From contig AP025763.1 of assembly GCA_027943745.1 (NCBI GenBank), forward strand, positions 1,178,001 through 1,242,000: 64,000 nt of DNA. The letters run 5' to 3'. The position numbers and the translations under genes were made by a program. The notes below the pieces were generated by a model that was not told where the DNA came from, did no database searches, and saw nothing but the letters and a program-made list of their open reading frames with translations. The stretch is from Neptuniibacter victor (lineage in GTDB: Bacteria; Pseudomonadota; Gammaproteobacteria; Pseudomonadales; Balneatricaceae). This document shows positions 1 through 9,007 of the stretch, piece after piece; position 1 is the first letter of the stretch, and each line of letters starts with the position of its first letter.

Positions 1-480
1 GTTGTAAAAGACCTAGATGGTAATCGCAAAACGACATTAACACAGCGTATTAAAACGGGTTCTGGTGGTGAGCATCAAGTGCCGTTTTATGTTGCGATAG
101 CTGCTGCACAAGGTGCAACTTATCGTTTACGTGAAGGCAGTGATGGTAAGCCTTTAGGTGGCATGAGCTTGTCTGTTTTCGATGAAGCGTTTAACAAACT
201 TGATTCTGAAAATACGGTTACTTCACTCGGCTTTATGAGTGATTTAGGCTTGCAGACAATTATTGCAGCACCGGATGAGAAGTATTCGTTATTGAGTTCA
301 TGTATGGATACGATTATTAACGTTTGCCGTGATGGCCGTGTGGTTGATCTGGATGTTGAATTTCCGACACTGCAAGGGCGAGAACTACTGAATTCCGATA
401 ATCCGTTAAAGATGATGGCTGCTTTAGAGGCCGAAGAGATGGCTGATCGTGCTGAGCAGGAAGAACCTCAGCCTGCTTAG
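1..480 (+). CDS. C-terminal end of a large SMC/SbcC-like ATPase (partial)
   Basis: The reading frame is open from the first base and ends at 480, so only about the last 159 residues are present and the start lies outside the window. A Walker B/D-loop block (LSVFDEAFNKLD) is followed by a segment typical of the ABC-ATPase head of SMC-like proteins (GLQTIIAAPDEKYSLL, then CRDGRVVDLDVEF). This resembles the C-terminus of the large ATPase of MksB/JetC condensin-like systems (COG4913 type), which act in plasmid defence or chromosome organisation. Walker A and the coiled coils would be upstream. I infer the family from the Walker B context only; SbcC-type or another P-loop ATPase is possible. A strong terminator follows at once, so it ends its operon. 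No JetD-like partner lies downstream. Confidence 0.5.
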   Translation, partial: VVKDLDGNRKTTLTQRIKTGSGGEHQVPFYVAIAAAQGATYRLREGSDGKPLGGMSLSVFDEAFNKLDSENTVTSLGFMSDLGLQTIIAAPDEKYSLLSSCMDTIINVCRDGRVVDLDVEFPTLQGRELLNSDNPLKMMAALEAEEMADRAEQEEPQPA

Positions 481-500
481 GGATTAACCAACAATCAAAA

Positions 501-523
501 GGTTCCTTCGGGAGCCTTTTTTT
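501..523 (+). terminator. Rho-independent terminator after the ATPase gene
   Basis: A six-pair stem (GGTTCC/GGAGCC with one G-T pair) closes on a stable TTCG tetraloop and is followed by seven T residues. It lies 21 bases after the stop codon at 480. On the other strand the T run is only four long, so it could also weakly stop the convergent gene ending at 534. Confidence 0.9.
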
Positions 524-533
524 ATGTTGAGTA

Positions 534-1229
534 TTATTTAGCCGTGCTTTTTTTAAGTCGTGGTTTTGGCCATGCCAGTACCGGTTTTAGGCTGATAAAG
601 GGCTGCTTTCCTCTGAATATATGCAAACGCCCTCCATGCATTTGGCCAATACATTGTTCTACAGGATCTAACAGAATAAGAGAGATCTCTTGAAGCGAAG
701 GTGGTTCAAGATTGTTAGTGCGCTGCTGTTCTGATGGCAATAAGCGTTGCTCATTCTTAAGGCTTGAAAATTGCTGATGGCTGATCATTCGGTTAATGCT
801 GACTGCATCCCAAATATCTGGCAGCGCTGCTAAGGGTTGTAAAATACCTATATTTGTTGGGGCAACAAGACAACGTTCACGGCTGAAATATTTACGAACG
901 CTTAAATCTGTATGTGTTTTAAGTAAGGAGTTGTCACGGACATTGCTTCCAAACTCCATTTTTTCTAGGCCATCAATAATGGTATGGAGGTTCCAGTTGC
1001 AACCTTTTATAAGGCGCCATACAGGCTCCATACTCGTCCGTGATCCCAAACTATATTTGATGGCATCTTGAACGAGTGTGTTTTGGGGTAACAATGTTAT
1101 TTTTAGGAATGTAGATTGGAAATCTAATAAACACTCTGGGGATGAGATAAAGCAATAGGGCGCTTCTCTTCGGCAAAAGGCCATCCATTCGTCACGTGTG
1201 TTGAGTTGTTCAAGTACAGGAATAATCAC
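534..1229 (-). CDS. Hypothetical protein, 231 aa
   Basis: This frame on the minus strand starts at a GTG (1227-1229) and has no strong Shine-Dalgarno sequence. The product is soluble-looking with no signal peptide or membrane segment. I recognise no domain. It contains scattered Cys residues near the N-terminus and a basic, Pro-containing C-terminus (WPKPRLKKSTAK). It converges on the ATPase gene and diverges from the gene at 1414. The long uninterrupted frame favours a real gene, but the weak start and lack of a family keep confidence moderate. An internal Met could be the true start. Confidence 0.45.
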   Translation of the reverse strand: MIIPVLEQLNTRDEWMAFCRREAPYCFISSPECLLDFQSTFLKITLLPQNTLVQDAIKYSLGSRTSMEPVWRLIKGCNWNLHTIIDGLEKMEFGSNVRDNSLLKTHTDLSVRKYFSRERCLVAPTNIGILQPLAALPDIWDAVSINRMISHQQFSSLKNEQRLLPSEQQRTNNLEPPSLQEISLILLDPVEQCIGQMHGGRLHIFRGKQPFISLKPVLAWPKPRLKKSTAK

Positions 1230-1413
1230 GTTATGGCCTAGAAAAAGTGCTGTTAGTTATACGGGTCAACAGTAGTAAGCTAAAAATCCACATTCAGTCA
1301 GTGTAAACTGCGCCTCTTTGCCCCTAGTCGGATCGTACTGACCTGTTATGATGGGTTTAATATGGCAAATGTAATGTTACCCGCGAGTATATCGAAAGCT
1401 AAGGATAAGAACC

Positions 1414-1779
1414 ATGAAGTTACTAAACCGTTCAGCATTTGTCGTATTACCTAAAGCTCCTTTTGCTGAGTGGAGTAATCAACTCGATGTTGATGCTGAC
1501 GGATTACACCAGTGCTTATCCCTCGAAGAGCAGCGACGAGAGGGAACAGTATACCTAATTGCTGAAGTTAGCTCTGATGCCGATTTTACTAAAGCACTTG
1601 CAGAGCATTGGTTACAAATATTTCAGAATGAGCTATCTGCGTGGGATGAGTTAGGCGATTGTTGGCCGCATAGTTTGAGCATTGATATGTTTAAAGAGTG
1701 GTTTGATGTATATCCTCAAATTATGGCGCTTGATCTTAGTAAACAACCGTTAATGTTGGCCAATTTAGACGATGTGTAA
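1414..1779 (+). CDS. Conserved hypothetical protein, 121 aa
   Basis: A small acidic protein with no signal peptide or membrane segment. Its opening (MKLLNRSAFVVLPKAPFAEW) and the later FKEWFDVYPQIM segment resemble a conserved hypothetical family common in Pseudomonas and relatives, for which I know no function. The start is supported by AAGGA about nine bases upstream. It is 15 bases from the DUF3422 gene and both read the same way, so they probably form one transcript with the BolA-like gene. No catalytic motif is visible. Confidence 0.7.
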   Translation: MKLLNRSAFVVLPKAPFAEWSNQLDVDADGLHQCLSLEEQRREGTVYLIAEVSSDADFTKALAEHWLQIFQNELSAWDELGDCWPHSLSIDMFKEWFDVYPQIMALDLSKQPLMLANLDDV

Positions 1780-1794
1780 GTAGGGAGAAGTTAG

Positions 1795-3141
1795 ATGGAA
1801 CAACCGGTAAATCCTCATGGATTACAGATGCACCCTATGCGAGGTGCACTTTATAATGAGCTGCATTCACGCCCATTTCAGGTTATTCCTAGTCCTGCCC
1901 GTATTACCCATCTTGCTGTCATGTGCGATTCGGAAGAGAGCCTTCAACAGTTTGAGCATTTAAAAACACTGTACGAGCACTTCGGTCATTCTGTGCCCGA
2001 GGTTGATGAGCTTTGCTATCATGCGGATTTTGGCCAACTAAGGGTTCGCCGAGAAAAGCATATGGAATTTACAACCTACACCTTTATCAACACAGATATT
2101 GAGCAAGGTGGCAATCCTTTTGATGCGACAGGGTTAACGCCCCTACCAGAAGGTTGGTTGGCCAATATTCCAGGAACAGTGATATCTGCTTTCCATGTGT
2201 CTGTGGAGGATGCTCGGCAAACACATGAGCTAAACCTGCCTTTGGTAAAAAGGTTTTTTGAAGGGATGCGTTTGGTTGGTAGTAGCCCTCAAGATGGTGA
2301 TGCCCGTGTTTGGACAACTTTCCAAATGCACAGTGACGGCTTTGGGCGATTCCTTATCTATAACAAACAGATGAGCGATAGTCAGTTAGGGCGTTTAACA
2401 CAGAGAATTATGGAGATAGAGGTCTATCGTCTAATGTGTCTGCTATCTTTGCCTACCGCAAGAGATATCAGTCCCACCTTAGGAGCAATGGATCAACGTT
2501 TAGCCGATGTTACTGATCACCTTGCACATGCTTCAGAGATAGACGAACAGGCATTATTATCCCGCTTAACCGATATGGCCGCTTGGGTGGAAGATTGCCG
2601 TGCGCGGGCTACTTTCCGGTTTAGTGCAACTTATGCTTATCATGATCTCGTTATTAAACGCCTTGAAGAACTTCGTGAAGACGAAGTGTCAGGCCATTTA
2701 ACGATTACTGAATTTATGACTCGGCGTTTGACCCCTGCGGTTAAAACGTGTCGAGCAACCAGTAATCGCCTGGAAGACCTTTCTCGTCGTATCGATCGCG
2801 TTGCTGAGATGATGCGAACCCGTGTAGAGCTTTCTATTCAATCACAGAACCAAGATCTATTGGCATCGATGGATCAACGCTCAAAGGTTCAATTGATGAT
2901 GCAGCACACGGTGGAAGGATTGTCTGTTGCTGCAATTAGTTACTATACCATCGGTTTGATAAAATACTTATTAGAAGCCCTCTATAATAGCGGTGTGTCA
3001 CTGAATAAAGATTTGATTTTAGGCGTGTCTGTGCCTGTTGTGATAGGGCTTGTGGCATTTACTACGCGTAAGATTCATAAGCATTTTTTGAAATTGGCGA
3101 TAGACCAAGCGGCTAAATCTGAACAAGAAAAAAAGGATTAA
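1795..3141 (+). CDS. DUF3422 family membrane protein, 448 aa
   Basis: The N-terminal block MRGALYNELHSRPF, with its Asn-Glu-Leu-His-x-Arg-Pro-Phe core, marks the DUF3422 family of unknown function. The protein is mostly cytoplasmic and alpha-helical, with a charged helical region around residues 230-370. Near the C-terminus are two hydrophobic segments at about 375-397 and 408-426, followed by a Lys-rich tail, which suggests anchoring in the inner membrane. GGGAGAAG upstream supports the ATG. It lies between the small hypothetical gene and a BolA-like gene, with three bases to the latter. The family is often described as a putative membrane-anchored protein; I can assign no activity. Confidence 0.85.
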   Translation: MEQPVNPHGLQMHPMRGALYNELHSRPFQVIPSPARITHLAVMCDSEESLQQFEHLKTLYEHFGHSVPEVDELCYHADFGQLRVRREKHMEFTTYTFINTDIEQGGNPFDATGLTPLPEGWLANIPGTVISAFHVSVEDARQTHELNLPLVKRFFEGMRLVGSSPQDGDARVWTTFQMHSDGFGRFLIYNKQMSDSQLGRLTQRIMEIEVYRLMCLLSLPTARDISPTLGAMDQRLADVTDHLAHASEIDEQALLSRLTDMAAWVEDCRARATFRFSATYAYHDLVIKRLEELREDEVSGHLTITEFMTRRLTPAVKTCRATSNRLEDLSRRIDRVAEMMRTRVELSIQSQNQDLLASMDQRSKVQLMMQHTVEGLSVAAISYYTIGLIKYLLEALYNSGVSLNKDLILGVSVPVVIGLVAFTTRKIHKHFLKLAIDQAAKSEQEKKD

Positions 3142-3144
3142 TGA

Positions 3145-3462
3145 ATGAATACTGAAACAATTATCAGCACCAAATTATCGGAAGGTTTAGCTGTAGGTCA
3201 TTTAGTCATCGAAAATGAGAGCCATATGCATTCTGGTCCTGCTCAGGATTCGCATTTTAAAGTAACACTGGTATCGGATGACTTTGCGGGTAAGCGTTTA
3301 GTTCAGCGCCATCAGCTAATTTATGGTCTGTTATCTGATGAGATGCAAAGTCCTATACATGCGTTATCTATGCACTTATTTACTCAGGAAGAGTGGGCGG
3401 AAAAAGGGCAGACCGTCATGCCATCGCCTCAATGTATGGGCGGTTCAAAAAGCGATAAGTGA
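3145..3462 (+). CDS. BolA family protein, 105 aa
   Basis: The small alpha/beta fold of BolA is recognisable: the ENESHMHSGPAQDSHFKVTLVS segment around residues 25-45 and the RHQLIYGLLSDEM helix around 54-66 with its conserved Arg-His. BolA proteins partner with monothiol glutaredoxins in iron-sulfur trafficking and in some bacteria act as morphogene regulators. The conserved His residues used for iron-sulfur ligation are present. It follows the DUF3422 gene by three bases, so it is probably cotranscribed. The C-terminal tail (MPSPQCMGGSKSDK) is longer and less conserved. Family assignment is firm; which BolA subtype it is remains open. Confidence 0.9.
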   Translation: MNTETIISTKLSEGLAVGHLVIENESHMHSGPAQDSHFKVTLVSDDFAGKRLVQRHQLIYGLLSDEMQSPIHALSMHLFTQEEWAEKGQTVMPSPQCMGGSKSDK

Positions 3463-3641
3463 TTGTAATCATAAGTGGTTTTTGAACGTTTTATTTCAAA
3501 CTCCAGCCGACCAAAAGGTCTGTCTTTACAACGAGTTAGTATAGTTTTTTATAGCTGTTATTTGTCTTTATAACCTTATATATTCAGTATATAAGAATAG
3601 ATGATATTCATAATAATAAGCCGAAGTCGTAAGAGGCTGCT

Positions 3642-5198
3642 ATGAAAGAAAACCTGCCTGTAAATAATACCGAAAAGAAATTTGGTAACGATACACCGCT
3701 CATCTCTACAACTGATCTGAAAGGCCAAATTACATTTGTTAATGAGGCCTTTCTTGATATTTCTGGTTTCACGCTAGAGGAGCTTATTGGAAAACCACAT
3801 AACGTTGTTCGCCACCCGGACGTGCCGCCTGCTGTATTTGGTGATATGTGGCAGAAATTAAAAGATGGTAAGCCTTGGATCGGTATTGTAAAAAACCGTT
3901 GTAAAGATGGTTCCTTTTATTGGGTAAATGCTTACGTAACACCCATAGTTGAAAGTGGAAAAACGGTTGGTTATCAATCGGTAAGGACTGTACCAAGTAA
4001 AGGGCAGGTAGGTCGTGCAATCAATGTATATGAGCGATTAAATAAAGGTCGTGCACGTATTTCTATGCATGATATGTCTGTACAGACCCGCGTAATCATT
4101 CTTTTATTAATCGTAGGCCTCATTCCTGCCGCAACAAATTATGTTACCGGTGGTGATCAACTCAGTACCCTGATTTCAAGTGCTTTGACACTGCTATTTG
4201 CTTTAGGTCTCTCCTATAGCTGGCTAGCACCATTACGTTATTTAAAAATGCGCGCTAAAAAATCGATTGATTCAAAAGTACTGGAAGAGATGTATGCCAA
4301 CTCTGTTTGTGAAGTGGGCTCGATTTATTTAGAAACGATGCTTGATTCAGCACGTATGCGCTCAGCTAACGCGCGTGTTAATTATTCAGCAAAAGATCTA
4401 AATAAACAGGGCGAAACTACCATAGGTATCGCTCGGCAGGCCAATCAAGCGATAGAGCAGCAGGGAGTAGAGATTGAAAATGTCTCGGTGCATATTAAGG
4501 AGCTTTCGTTTGCCATTGAAGATGTTGCTCAAAATGCGAATAAAACATCCGATGAGACTCAGTTTGCTACAGATATTGCCAATCAAGGGCAGCAGGTTGT
4601 CGGTGGCACAATCGAAGCGATCAATAATCTAGCTGCTGACGTTGATCGGGCGGCACAACAGATTGATAGTTTGAGCAAAGCGACCGAAGAGATTGCAACA
4701 AAGACCTCGGTGATCTCTGAAATTGCGGATCAAACGAATCTACTTGCCTTAAATGCTGCGATTGAGGCTGCTCGTGCCGGCGATCAGGGTAGAGGGTTTG
4801 CGGTGGTAGCTGATGAGGTACGTGAACTGGCTAAACGGACACAATCTTCTACTCGCGAGATTGATGATACGATTTCTGAATTGCAGAGAGAAGCATCGCA
4901 AGCGATGAACATGATGGACACGAGTAAAGTGGCTGCGCAAGGGTGTGTTGATAAAGCGCAAGATGCGGGTGAGGCGCTGCAAAATATCATGACGAGTGTG
5001 GGGAGTATCTCTGATATGAGTGCCATGATAGCAACGGCTTCTGCTGAACAGAGCTCAGCATCTGAAGAGTTAGCCCGTAATGTTGCCTCCATTCAAGAGG
5101 CGGCGCAGGTTGCTCAATCTGCAGCGCAGGCAACGGAACAATCTTCAGTCGATCTTGCGAATACATCTAAGACAATTGTACAAAGTGTCAGTGTATAA
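3642..5198 (+). CDS. PAS-containing methyl-accepting chemotaxis protein (Aer-like)
   Basis: 518 residues. An N-terminal PAS domain (about 15-125) contains the Aer-type signature [21 protein letters not shown] and the [18 protein letters not shown] motif. A hydrophobic hairpin follows at about 148-195. A HAMP-poor linker then leads to the cytoplasmic signalling domain, whose hairpin tip [20 protein letters not shown] sits near residue 360. There is no large periplasmic domain, so signals such as redox state or energy level are probably sensed inside the cell, as in E. coli Aer. The PAS may bind FAD, but this is inferred. It is a single-gene unit with a strong terminator. Its closeness to an aromatic catabolic locus could suggest energy taxis linked to metabolism, but that is speculation. 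Confidence 0.92.
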   Translation: MKENLPVNNTEKKFGNDTPLISTTDLKGQITFVNEAFLDISGFTLEELIGKPHNVVRHPDVPPAVFGDMWQKLKDGKPWIGIVKNRCKDGSFYWVNAYVTPIVESGKTVGYQSVRTVPSKGQVGRAINVYERLNKGRARISMHDMSVQTRVIILLLIVGLIPAATNYVTGGDQLSTLISSALTLLFALGLSYSWLAPLRYLKMRAKKSIDSKVLEEMYANSVCEVGSIYLETMLDSARMRSANARVNYSAKDLNKQGETTIGIARQANQAIEQQGVEIENVSVHIKELSFAIEDVAQNANKTSDETQFATDIANQGQQVVGGTIEAINNLAADVDRAAQQIDSLSKATEEIATKTSVISEIADQTNLLALNAAIEAARAGDQGRGFAVVADEVRELAKRTQSSTREIDDTISELQREASQAMNMMDTSKVAAQGCVDKAQDAGEALQNIMTSVGSISDMSAMIATASAEQSSASEELARNVASIQEAAQVAQSAAQATEQSSVDLANTSKTIVQSVSV

Positions 5199-5223
5199 GG
5201 TTTAAGTCGGTTGTTTTTTAAAG

Positions 5224-5246
5224 GGCTGCTTTGGCAGCCTTTTTTA
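5224..5246 (+). terminator. Rho-independent terminator after the chemoreceptor gene
   Basis: GGCTGC/GCAGCC stem with a four-base loop and a run of six T residues, 25 bases after the chemoreceptor stop codon. Confidence 0.9.
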
Positions 5247-5278
5247 TTGCCTTACAGCTTCTATCTCCTTACAGCACT

Positions 5279-5302
5279 AAAAAGGCCCTGCTTGGCAGGG
5301 CT
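5279..5302 (-). terminator. Rho-independent terminator of the meta-cleavage operon
   Basis: On the minus strand a seven-pair stem (GCCCTGC/GCAGGGC, loop of three) is followed by six T residues (the A run at 5279-5284). It lies about 75 bases after the tautomerase stop codon. Two further short inverted repeats sit between the stop and this hairpin, at about 5312-5332 and 5341-5357. Confidence 0.85.
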
Positions 5303-5375
5303 AAAGGAGTGCTTGTTGTGAATGAACAAGCCTATCAGCTAGCTACCGGCGGTAGCTAAGAGTGAATTGTTACAA

Positions 5376-5567
5376 TTAACGTCCCATCTTATGGGCTGGC
5401 TTTCCTGCGATACCAAAGTGCTTTTTGGGAAGTTCGTTGATTAAAACCCGCACATTTTCGGCTGGCGCATCCAGTGCACGACCACAGGCTTGAGTCAGCT
5501 CATGAATCAGGTTTTCTTTTTGTTCGTCGGTACGGCCTTCCATCATGTTTACTTGAATTATGGGCAT
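5376..5567 (-). CDS. dmpI: 4-oxalocrotonate tautomerase
   Basis: 63 residues, the usual length of 4-OT. After removal of Met the protein begins with the catalytic Pro1. Arg11, Arg39 and Phe50, the other active-site residues known from the Pseudomonas enzyme, all fall at the same numbers here. It isomerises 2-hydroxymuconate to 2-oxo-3-hexenedioate in the dehydrogenative branch of catechol meta-cleavage and works as a hexamer in the cytoplasm. It is the last gene of the minus-strand operon, after the ABM-domain gene and before the terminator, which matches the terminal position of dmpI/xylH in classical clusters. Confidence 0.95.
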   Translation of the reverse strand: MPIIQVNMMEGRTDEQKENLIHELTQACGRALDAPAENVRVLINELPKKHFGIAGKPAHKMGR

Positions 5568-5586
5568 AATAATTAGCGTCCTTAGA

Positions 5587-6174
5587 TTAATAATAGAGCC
5601 ATTTTTTGAGTAGCTTGGTCACTTTAGGCATAACAAAATAGGTCATTAATAGAACTTGAGCACAAACAATAGAAAGTGTTCGTAGCCATAAAGGCAGTGT
5701 ATCTAGGAAGGAAGCAAAGATAATATTCAATGCCATGACAAGAATATAAACGACCCCTATTAAGACCAATGACATCTTCCATGGAGAGGGTTTTGCGATG
5801 GGGAGTTCCGGAAGATCAAACCAGAATTCCAGCCCTGTACCACGTTGTGTCGTAGAGGCTCCCTCGACTAAACCATCTAGCTTATCCAGCCATTGTTGTC
5901 TTAATGTAGAGCTTTCCCATAGTAAGCAGTTTTCATAACTATCGAATCGATAAATAATCACATACTCGTGTTTTGTAGCACTACTGGGGCGCAAAACACT
6001 TGTCCCTAAGTGACCTTTATAGGTAGAGGCGGCATCAATAACACCAGATACCCACTGTTCATATTGTTGCTCAGCTCCAAGTTTTACCTTGCGGGAAATG
6101 CTGACGGTAATCGCCCCTTCATCACCAGGCTGACAAATATTTGCGTGTGGGTTTTCTGTTATCGATGGTTTCAA
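5587..6174 (-). CDS. ABM-domain protein with C-terminal membrane segments, 195 aa
   Basis: Residues about 20-110 form an antibiotic-biosynthesis-monooxygenase-like ferredoxin fold: a beta strand (AITVSISRKVK), a helix with QYEQWVSGVIDAA, and a strand with EYVIIYRFDSYENCLLWE. A Pro-rich linker leads to two hydrophobic segments at about 132-155 and 163-185, so it is probably anchored in the inner membrane with the ABM domain in the cytoplasm. ABM folds include cofactor-free monooxygenases and small-molecule-binding proteins; this membrane-anchored form has no function known to me. It sits between the decarboxylase and tautomerase genes in the catechol operon, where classical dmp/xyl operons have nothing. 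That suggests a role in handling a quinone or aldehyde by-product, but this is inference. Confidence 0.8.
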   Translation of the reverse strand: MKPSITENPHANICQPGDEGAITVSISRKVKLGAEQQYEQWVSGVIDAASTYKGHLGTSVLRPSSATKHEYVIIYRFDSYENCLLWESSTLRQQWLDKLDGLVEGASTTQRGTGLEFWFDLPELPIAKPSPWKMSLVLIGVVYILVMALNIIFASFLDTLPLWLRTLSIVCAQVLLMTYFVMPKVTKLLKKWLYY

Positions 6175-6231
6175 AATAACCTCCGGTAGGGATGCTTGCT
6201 CCGAGCTTTATCAGAGCAAGCATTTATCTGA

Positions 6232-7023
6232 TTAGACAAATTTACCGCTGACTGTACCTAGATCTTGGTAGCGTACACAGAAGCTATCGCCTTTGTTTAC
6301 TTGTACCGCAGCCGTGATAGCACCGATCATAATGAAAGTGCCAGCAGGGATCTCTTCCCCGCGCTCACCTAGCATATTGGCAAGCATCGCGACTGATGAG
6401 GCTGGATGGCCGAGTACAGCTGCACCAGCGCCTAATTGAACAACTTCCCCGTTTACTTCCATAACAACCCCAAGATTCTTCAGGTCGAGGTCTTCTGGTT
6501 TAGCCATAGTGCCGCCTGCAACAAAACGGCTAGAGGATGAGTTATCTGCAATAACGCTCTTAAGATCAAATTTGAAATCCTTATAGCGTGAGTCGATGAC
6601 TTCAACGGCAGGCATGACAAAATCAGTCGCACGAAGTACATCGCCTATATGTATACCAGGGCCTTTTAGTGGGGCTTTGGTCACGAAGGCTAATTCCGCT
6701 TCTATTTTCGGATGAATCAGTTCATCGTGTTTAATCTGTCCGCCATCTGGTATAGAGAAGTAGTCAGCTAAGAAACCGTAGCAGGGATGCTCTACACCCA
6801 TCTGAGCCATTTTTGCCCATGAGGTAAGACCCATTTTCATACCAACAATTTTAGTGCCGCGGGCTTCTTTTCGACGGCGGATTTCCCATTGAATATCGAA
6901 GGCATCTTCGTATGTCATATCAGGGAAATCGTCGGTGATTTTCGTGATTTCGTAAGCTTCTAGCTCTGCTTTTTCACAGTGTTCTGCTAGTTGTTCAATT
7001 TGTGCTTTTGTTAAATTACCCAT
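6232..7023 (-). CDS. dmpH: 4-oxalocrotonate (2-oxo-3-hexenedioate) decarboxylase
   Basis: 263 residues, normal for the DmpH/XylI family. It shares the hydratase/decarboxylase fold with the DmpE-like protein of this operon; the metal-binding pattern with IEAELAF and PAVEVIDSRYKDF is in the usual places. It decarboxylates 2-oxo-3-hexenedioate to 2-hydroxypenta-2,4-dienoate using Mg2+ and acts in complex with the hydratase. The sequence KIVGMKMGLTSWAKMAQMGV distinguishes it from the hydratase. Its ATG overlaps the aldolase stop codon by one base (TAATG), which suggests translational coupling. Confidence 0.93.
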   Translation of the reverse strand: MGNLTKAQIEQLAEHCEKAELEAYEITKITDDFPDMTYEDAFDIQWEIRRRKEARGTKIVGMKMGLTSWAKMAQMGVEHPCYGFLADYFSIPDGGQIKHDELIHPKIEAELAFVTKAPLKGPGIHIGDVLRATDFVMPAVEVIDSRYKDFKFDLKSVIADNSSSSRFVAGGTMAKPEDLDLKNLGVVMEVNGEVVQLGAGAAVLGHPASSVAMLANMLGERGEEIPAGTFIMIGAITAAVQVNKGDSFCVRYQDLGTVSGKFV

Positions 7024-8051
7024 TAGATTAGCCCTTTATCTTTAGCCATTGTCAGCGCTAAGTCTTCAATCATATCTTCTTGACCACCGACCGTGCCGCG
7101 GCGACCAAGCTCAACCAAAATATCGCGTGCTTGGATGCCATATTTAGCTTCTGCGCGCTGTGCAAACAGCAAGAATGAACTGTACACACCGGCATAACCT
7201 AGCGTTAAGGCGTCACGGTCTACACGGATCGGCTGATCCATTAGCGGTACAACCAAGTCCTCTGCGACATCCATAATTTTGTATAGATCAACACCGTGGT
7301 TTGCTTGCATACGATCAAGTACGGCAACAAATACTTCCAGCGGTGTATTACCCGCACCCGCACCTAAACCGGCAACCGATCCATCAATACGGTTAGCACC
7401 CGCATCCATCGCCGCTAATGAGTTCGCAATCGCCATGCCCATATTGTGATGACCATGAAAACCAATCTCGGTATTCGCATTCAGTTCAGCGCGCAACAGA
7501 CCGATTTTCTCAGTGACTTCATCAGGCAACATATAACCTGCAGAGTCTGTACAGTAGATGCAGTTAGCGCCGTAGCTTTCCATCAGTTTGGCTTGCTCAA
7601 GCACTTTTTCAGGAGATACCATATGCGCCATCATTAGGAAGCCAACGGTATCCATCTCCATCTTGGCTGCCATGCCGATATGCTGTTCAGAAACGTCTGC
7701 TTCGGTGCAGTGTGTTGCAACACGAATCGTATTAACGCCGCAGTCACGTGCCATTTTAAGATGGTCGACCGTGCCGATGCCTGGCAGCAGAAGCGCTGAT
7801 ATTTTCGCGTTCTTCATTTTCGGCACAACTGCGTTGAGGTATTCCTCATCGGTGTGTGCAGGGAAACCGTAGTTTAAAGAAGCGCCGCCCAAACCATCAC
7901 CGTGGGTGACTTCGATTAATGGGATGCCCGCTTCGTCCAGCCCCGTTGAGATAGCAACCATCTGCTCTAGTGACAGTTGGTGCTGTTTAGCGTGCATACC
8001 ATCACGCAGGCTCATGTCGTGGAGGGTTACTTTCTTACCTGTTAAATCCAT
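7023..8051 (-). CDS. dmpG: 4-hydroxy-2-oxovalerate aldolase
   Basis: 342 residues with a DRE-TIM-type (HMGL-like) barrel. The N-terminal [12 protein letters not shown] places the metal-binding Asp at residue 17. HGHHNMG gives the metal ligands His199 and His201. It cleaves 4-hydroxy-2-oxovalerate into pyruvate and acetaldehyde and passes the acetaldehyde through a tunnel to its partner dehydrogenase, encoded immediately upstream at 8066-8977. The C-terminal communication domain (about 280-342) is complete. It is in the order dmpEFGHI, as in Pseudomonas. Confidence 0.96.
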   Translation of the reverse strand: MDLTGKKVTLHDMSLRDGMHAKQHQLSLEQMVAISTGLDEAGIPLIEVTHGDGLGGASLNYGFPAHTDEEYLNAVVPKMKNAKISALLLPGIGTVDHLKMARDCGVNTIRVATHCTEADVSEQHIGMAAKMEMDTVGFLMMAHMVSPEKVLEQAKLMESYGANCIYCTDSAGYMLPDEVTEKIGLLRAELNANTEIGFHGHHNMGMAIANSLAAMDAGANRIDGSVAGLGAGAGNTPLEVFVAVLDRMQANHGVDLYKIMDVAEDLVVPLMDQPIRVDRDALTLGYAGVYSSFLLFAQRAEAKYGIQARDILVELGRRGTVGGQEDMIEDLALTMAKDKGLI

Positions 8052-8065
8052 GATTATTCCTCCGC

Positions 8066-8977
8066 TTAGCCGCGTGCTGGTAAAGTGATTGTTCCGTTGT
8101 GCGCTTCTTCAGCAAACATCTCTGCTGTACGAAGGCCCGCTGCGGTCATAATGTCTAAGTTACCTGCATACTTCGGTAGGAAATCACCTAAGCCTTCCAC
8201 TTCCATAAATACAGAGACTTTATTGCCATCAAAAATCGGACCATTCACGAGTTTGTAACCCGGCACGTATTTTTGGACCTCTTTCACCATATTTTTAACC
8301 GAAGCAGTGATCGCCTCTTGATCCGGTGCTTCTTTGGTTAAGCAGTGGATCGTATCGCGCATCATCAATGGTGGTTCTGCGGGGTTAACGATAATAATCG
8401 CCTTGCCTCTATCTGCACCGCCAACGGCTTCAACCGCTCCTGCGGTTGTACGGGTAAATTCATCGATATTTTGACGTGTACCTGGACCGATGGAGCGTGA
8501 CGAAACGGTGGCAACAATCTCACCGTATTCCACATCTTGTACTTGAGAGACCGCTGCTACCATCGGAATAGTCGCTTGGCCGCCGCAGGTCACCATGTTG
8601 ACGTTCATCTCCAGCTGAGACGCGTGCTGTTTCAGATTGACGGGAGGTACGCAGAAAGGGCCAATCGCTGCTGGTGTGAGATCCACCATAATGACGCCAA
8701 GCTCATTGAGCTTACGGCTATTTTCAGCATGTACGTAGGCCGATGTAGCATCAAAAGCAACACGAATATCATCGGCGATCACTTGATCCAACATGCCATC
8801 AATACCGGTACTGGAAGTTTTAATGCCCATGCTTTCAGCACGTTTTAAGCCTTCAGACTCGGGATCGATACCCACCATCCAAACGGGCTCTATCCAATCT
8901 GAACGTTGCATTTTCATCAGCAAGTCGGTGCCGATGTTACCTGGGCCGATAATGACCGCTCTTAGTTTTTTACTCAT
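8066..8977 (-). CDS. dmpF: Acetaldehyde dehydrogenase (acylating)
   Basis: 303 residues. A Rossmann motif GPGNIGTD is at 11-18, and the catalytic Cys is in [11 protein letters not shown] (Cys131). The enzyme converts acetaldehyde, NAD+ and CoA to acetyl-CoA and forms the channelling complex with the aldolase encoded next. Length and motifs match DmpF/BphJ. A purine-rich sequence before the ATG gives a reasonable ribosome site. It is part of the minus-strand meta-cleavage operon. The later inference of channelling rests on the known DmpFG structure, not on this sequence alone. Confidence 0.96.
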   Translation of the reverse strand: MSKKLRAVIIGPGNIGTDLLMKMQRSDWIEPVWMVGIDPESEGLKRAESMGIKTSSTGIDGMLDQVIADDIRVAFDATSAYVHAENSRKLNELGVIMVDLTPAAIGPFCVPPVNLKQHASQLEMNVNMVTCGGQATIPMVAAVSQVQDVEYGEIVATVSSRSIGPGTRQNIDEFTRTTAGAVEAVGGADRGKAIIIVNPAEPPLMMRDTIHCLTKEAPDQEAITASVKNMVKEVQKYVPGYKLVNGPIFDGNKVSVFMEVEGLGDFLPKYAGNLDIMTAAGLRTAEMFAEEAHNGTITLPARG

Positions 8978-9007
8978 ATCTAATTCCTTAATCGCTGTGC
9001 AATCGGC

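Noticed and set aside
796-1071. Plus-strand frame opposite the unknown gene at 534-1229
   Set aside because: Shorter, no ribosome site, no recognisable protein; the minus-strand frame is more than twice as long.
3323-3544. Out-of-frame gene overlapping the end of the BolA-like gene
   Set aside because: Product is low-complexity and basic without a ribosome site, and it overlaps a well-supported gene.
5312-5357. Two inverted repeats as extra terminators of the meta operon
   Set aside because: Neither is followed by a T run on the minus strand; the hairpin at 5279-5302 is the clear terminator.
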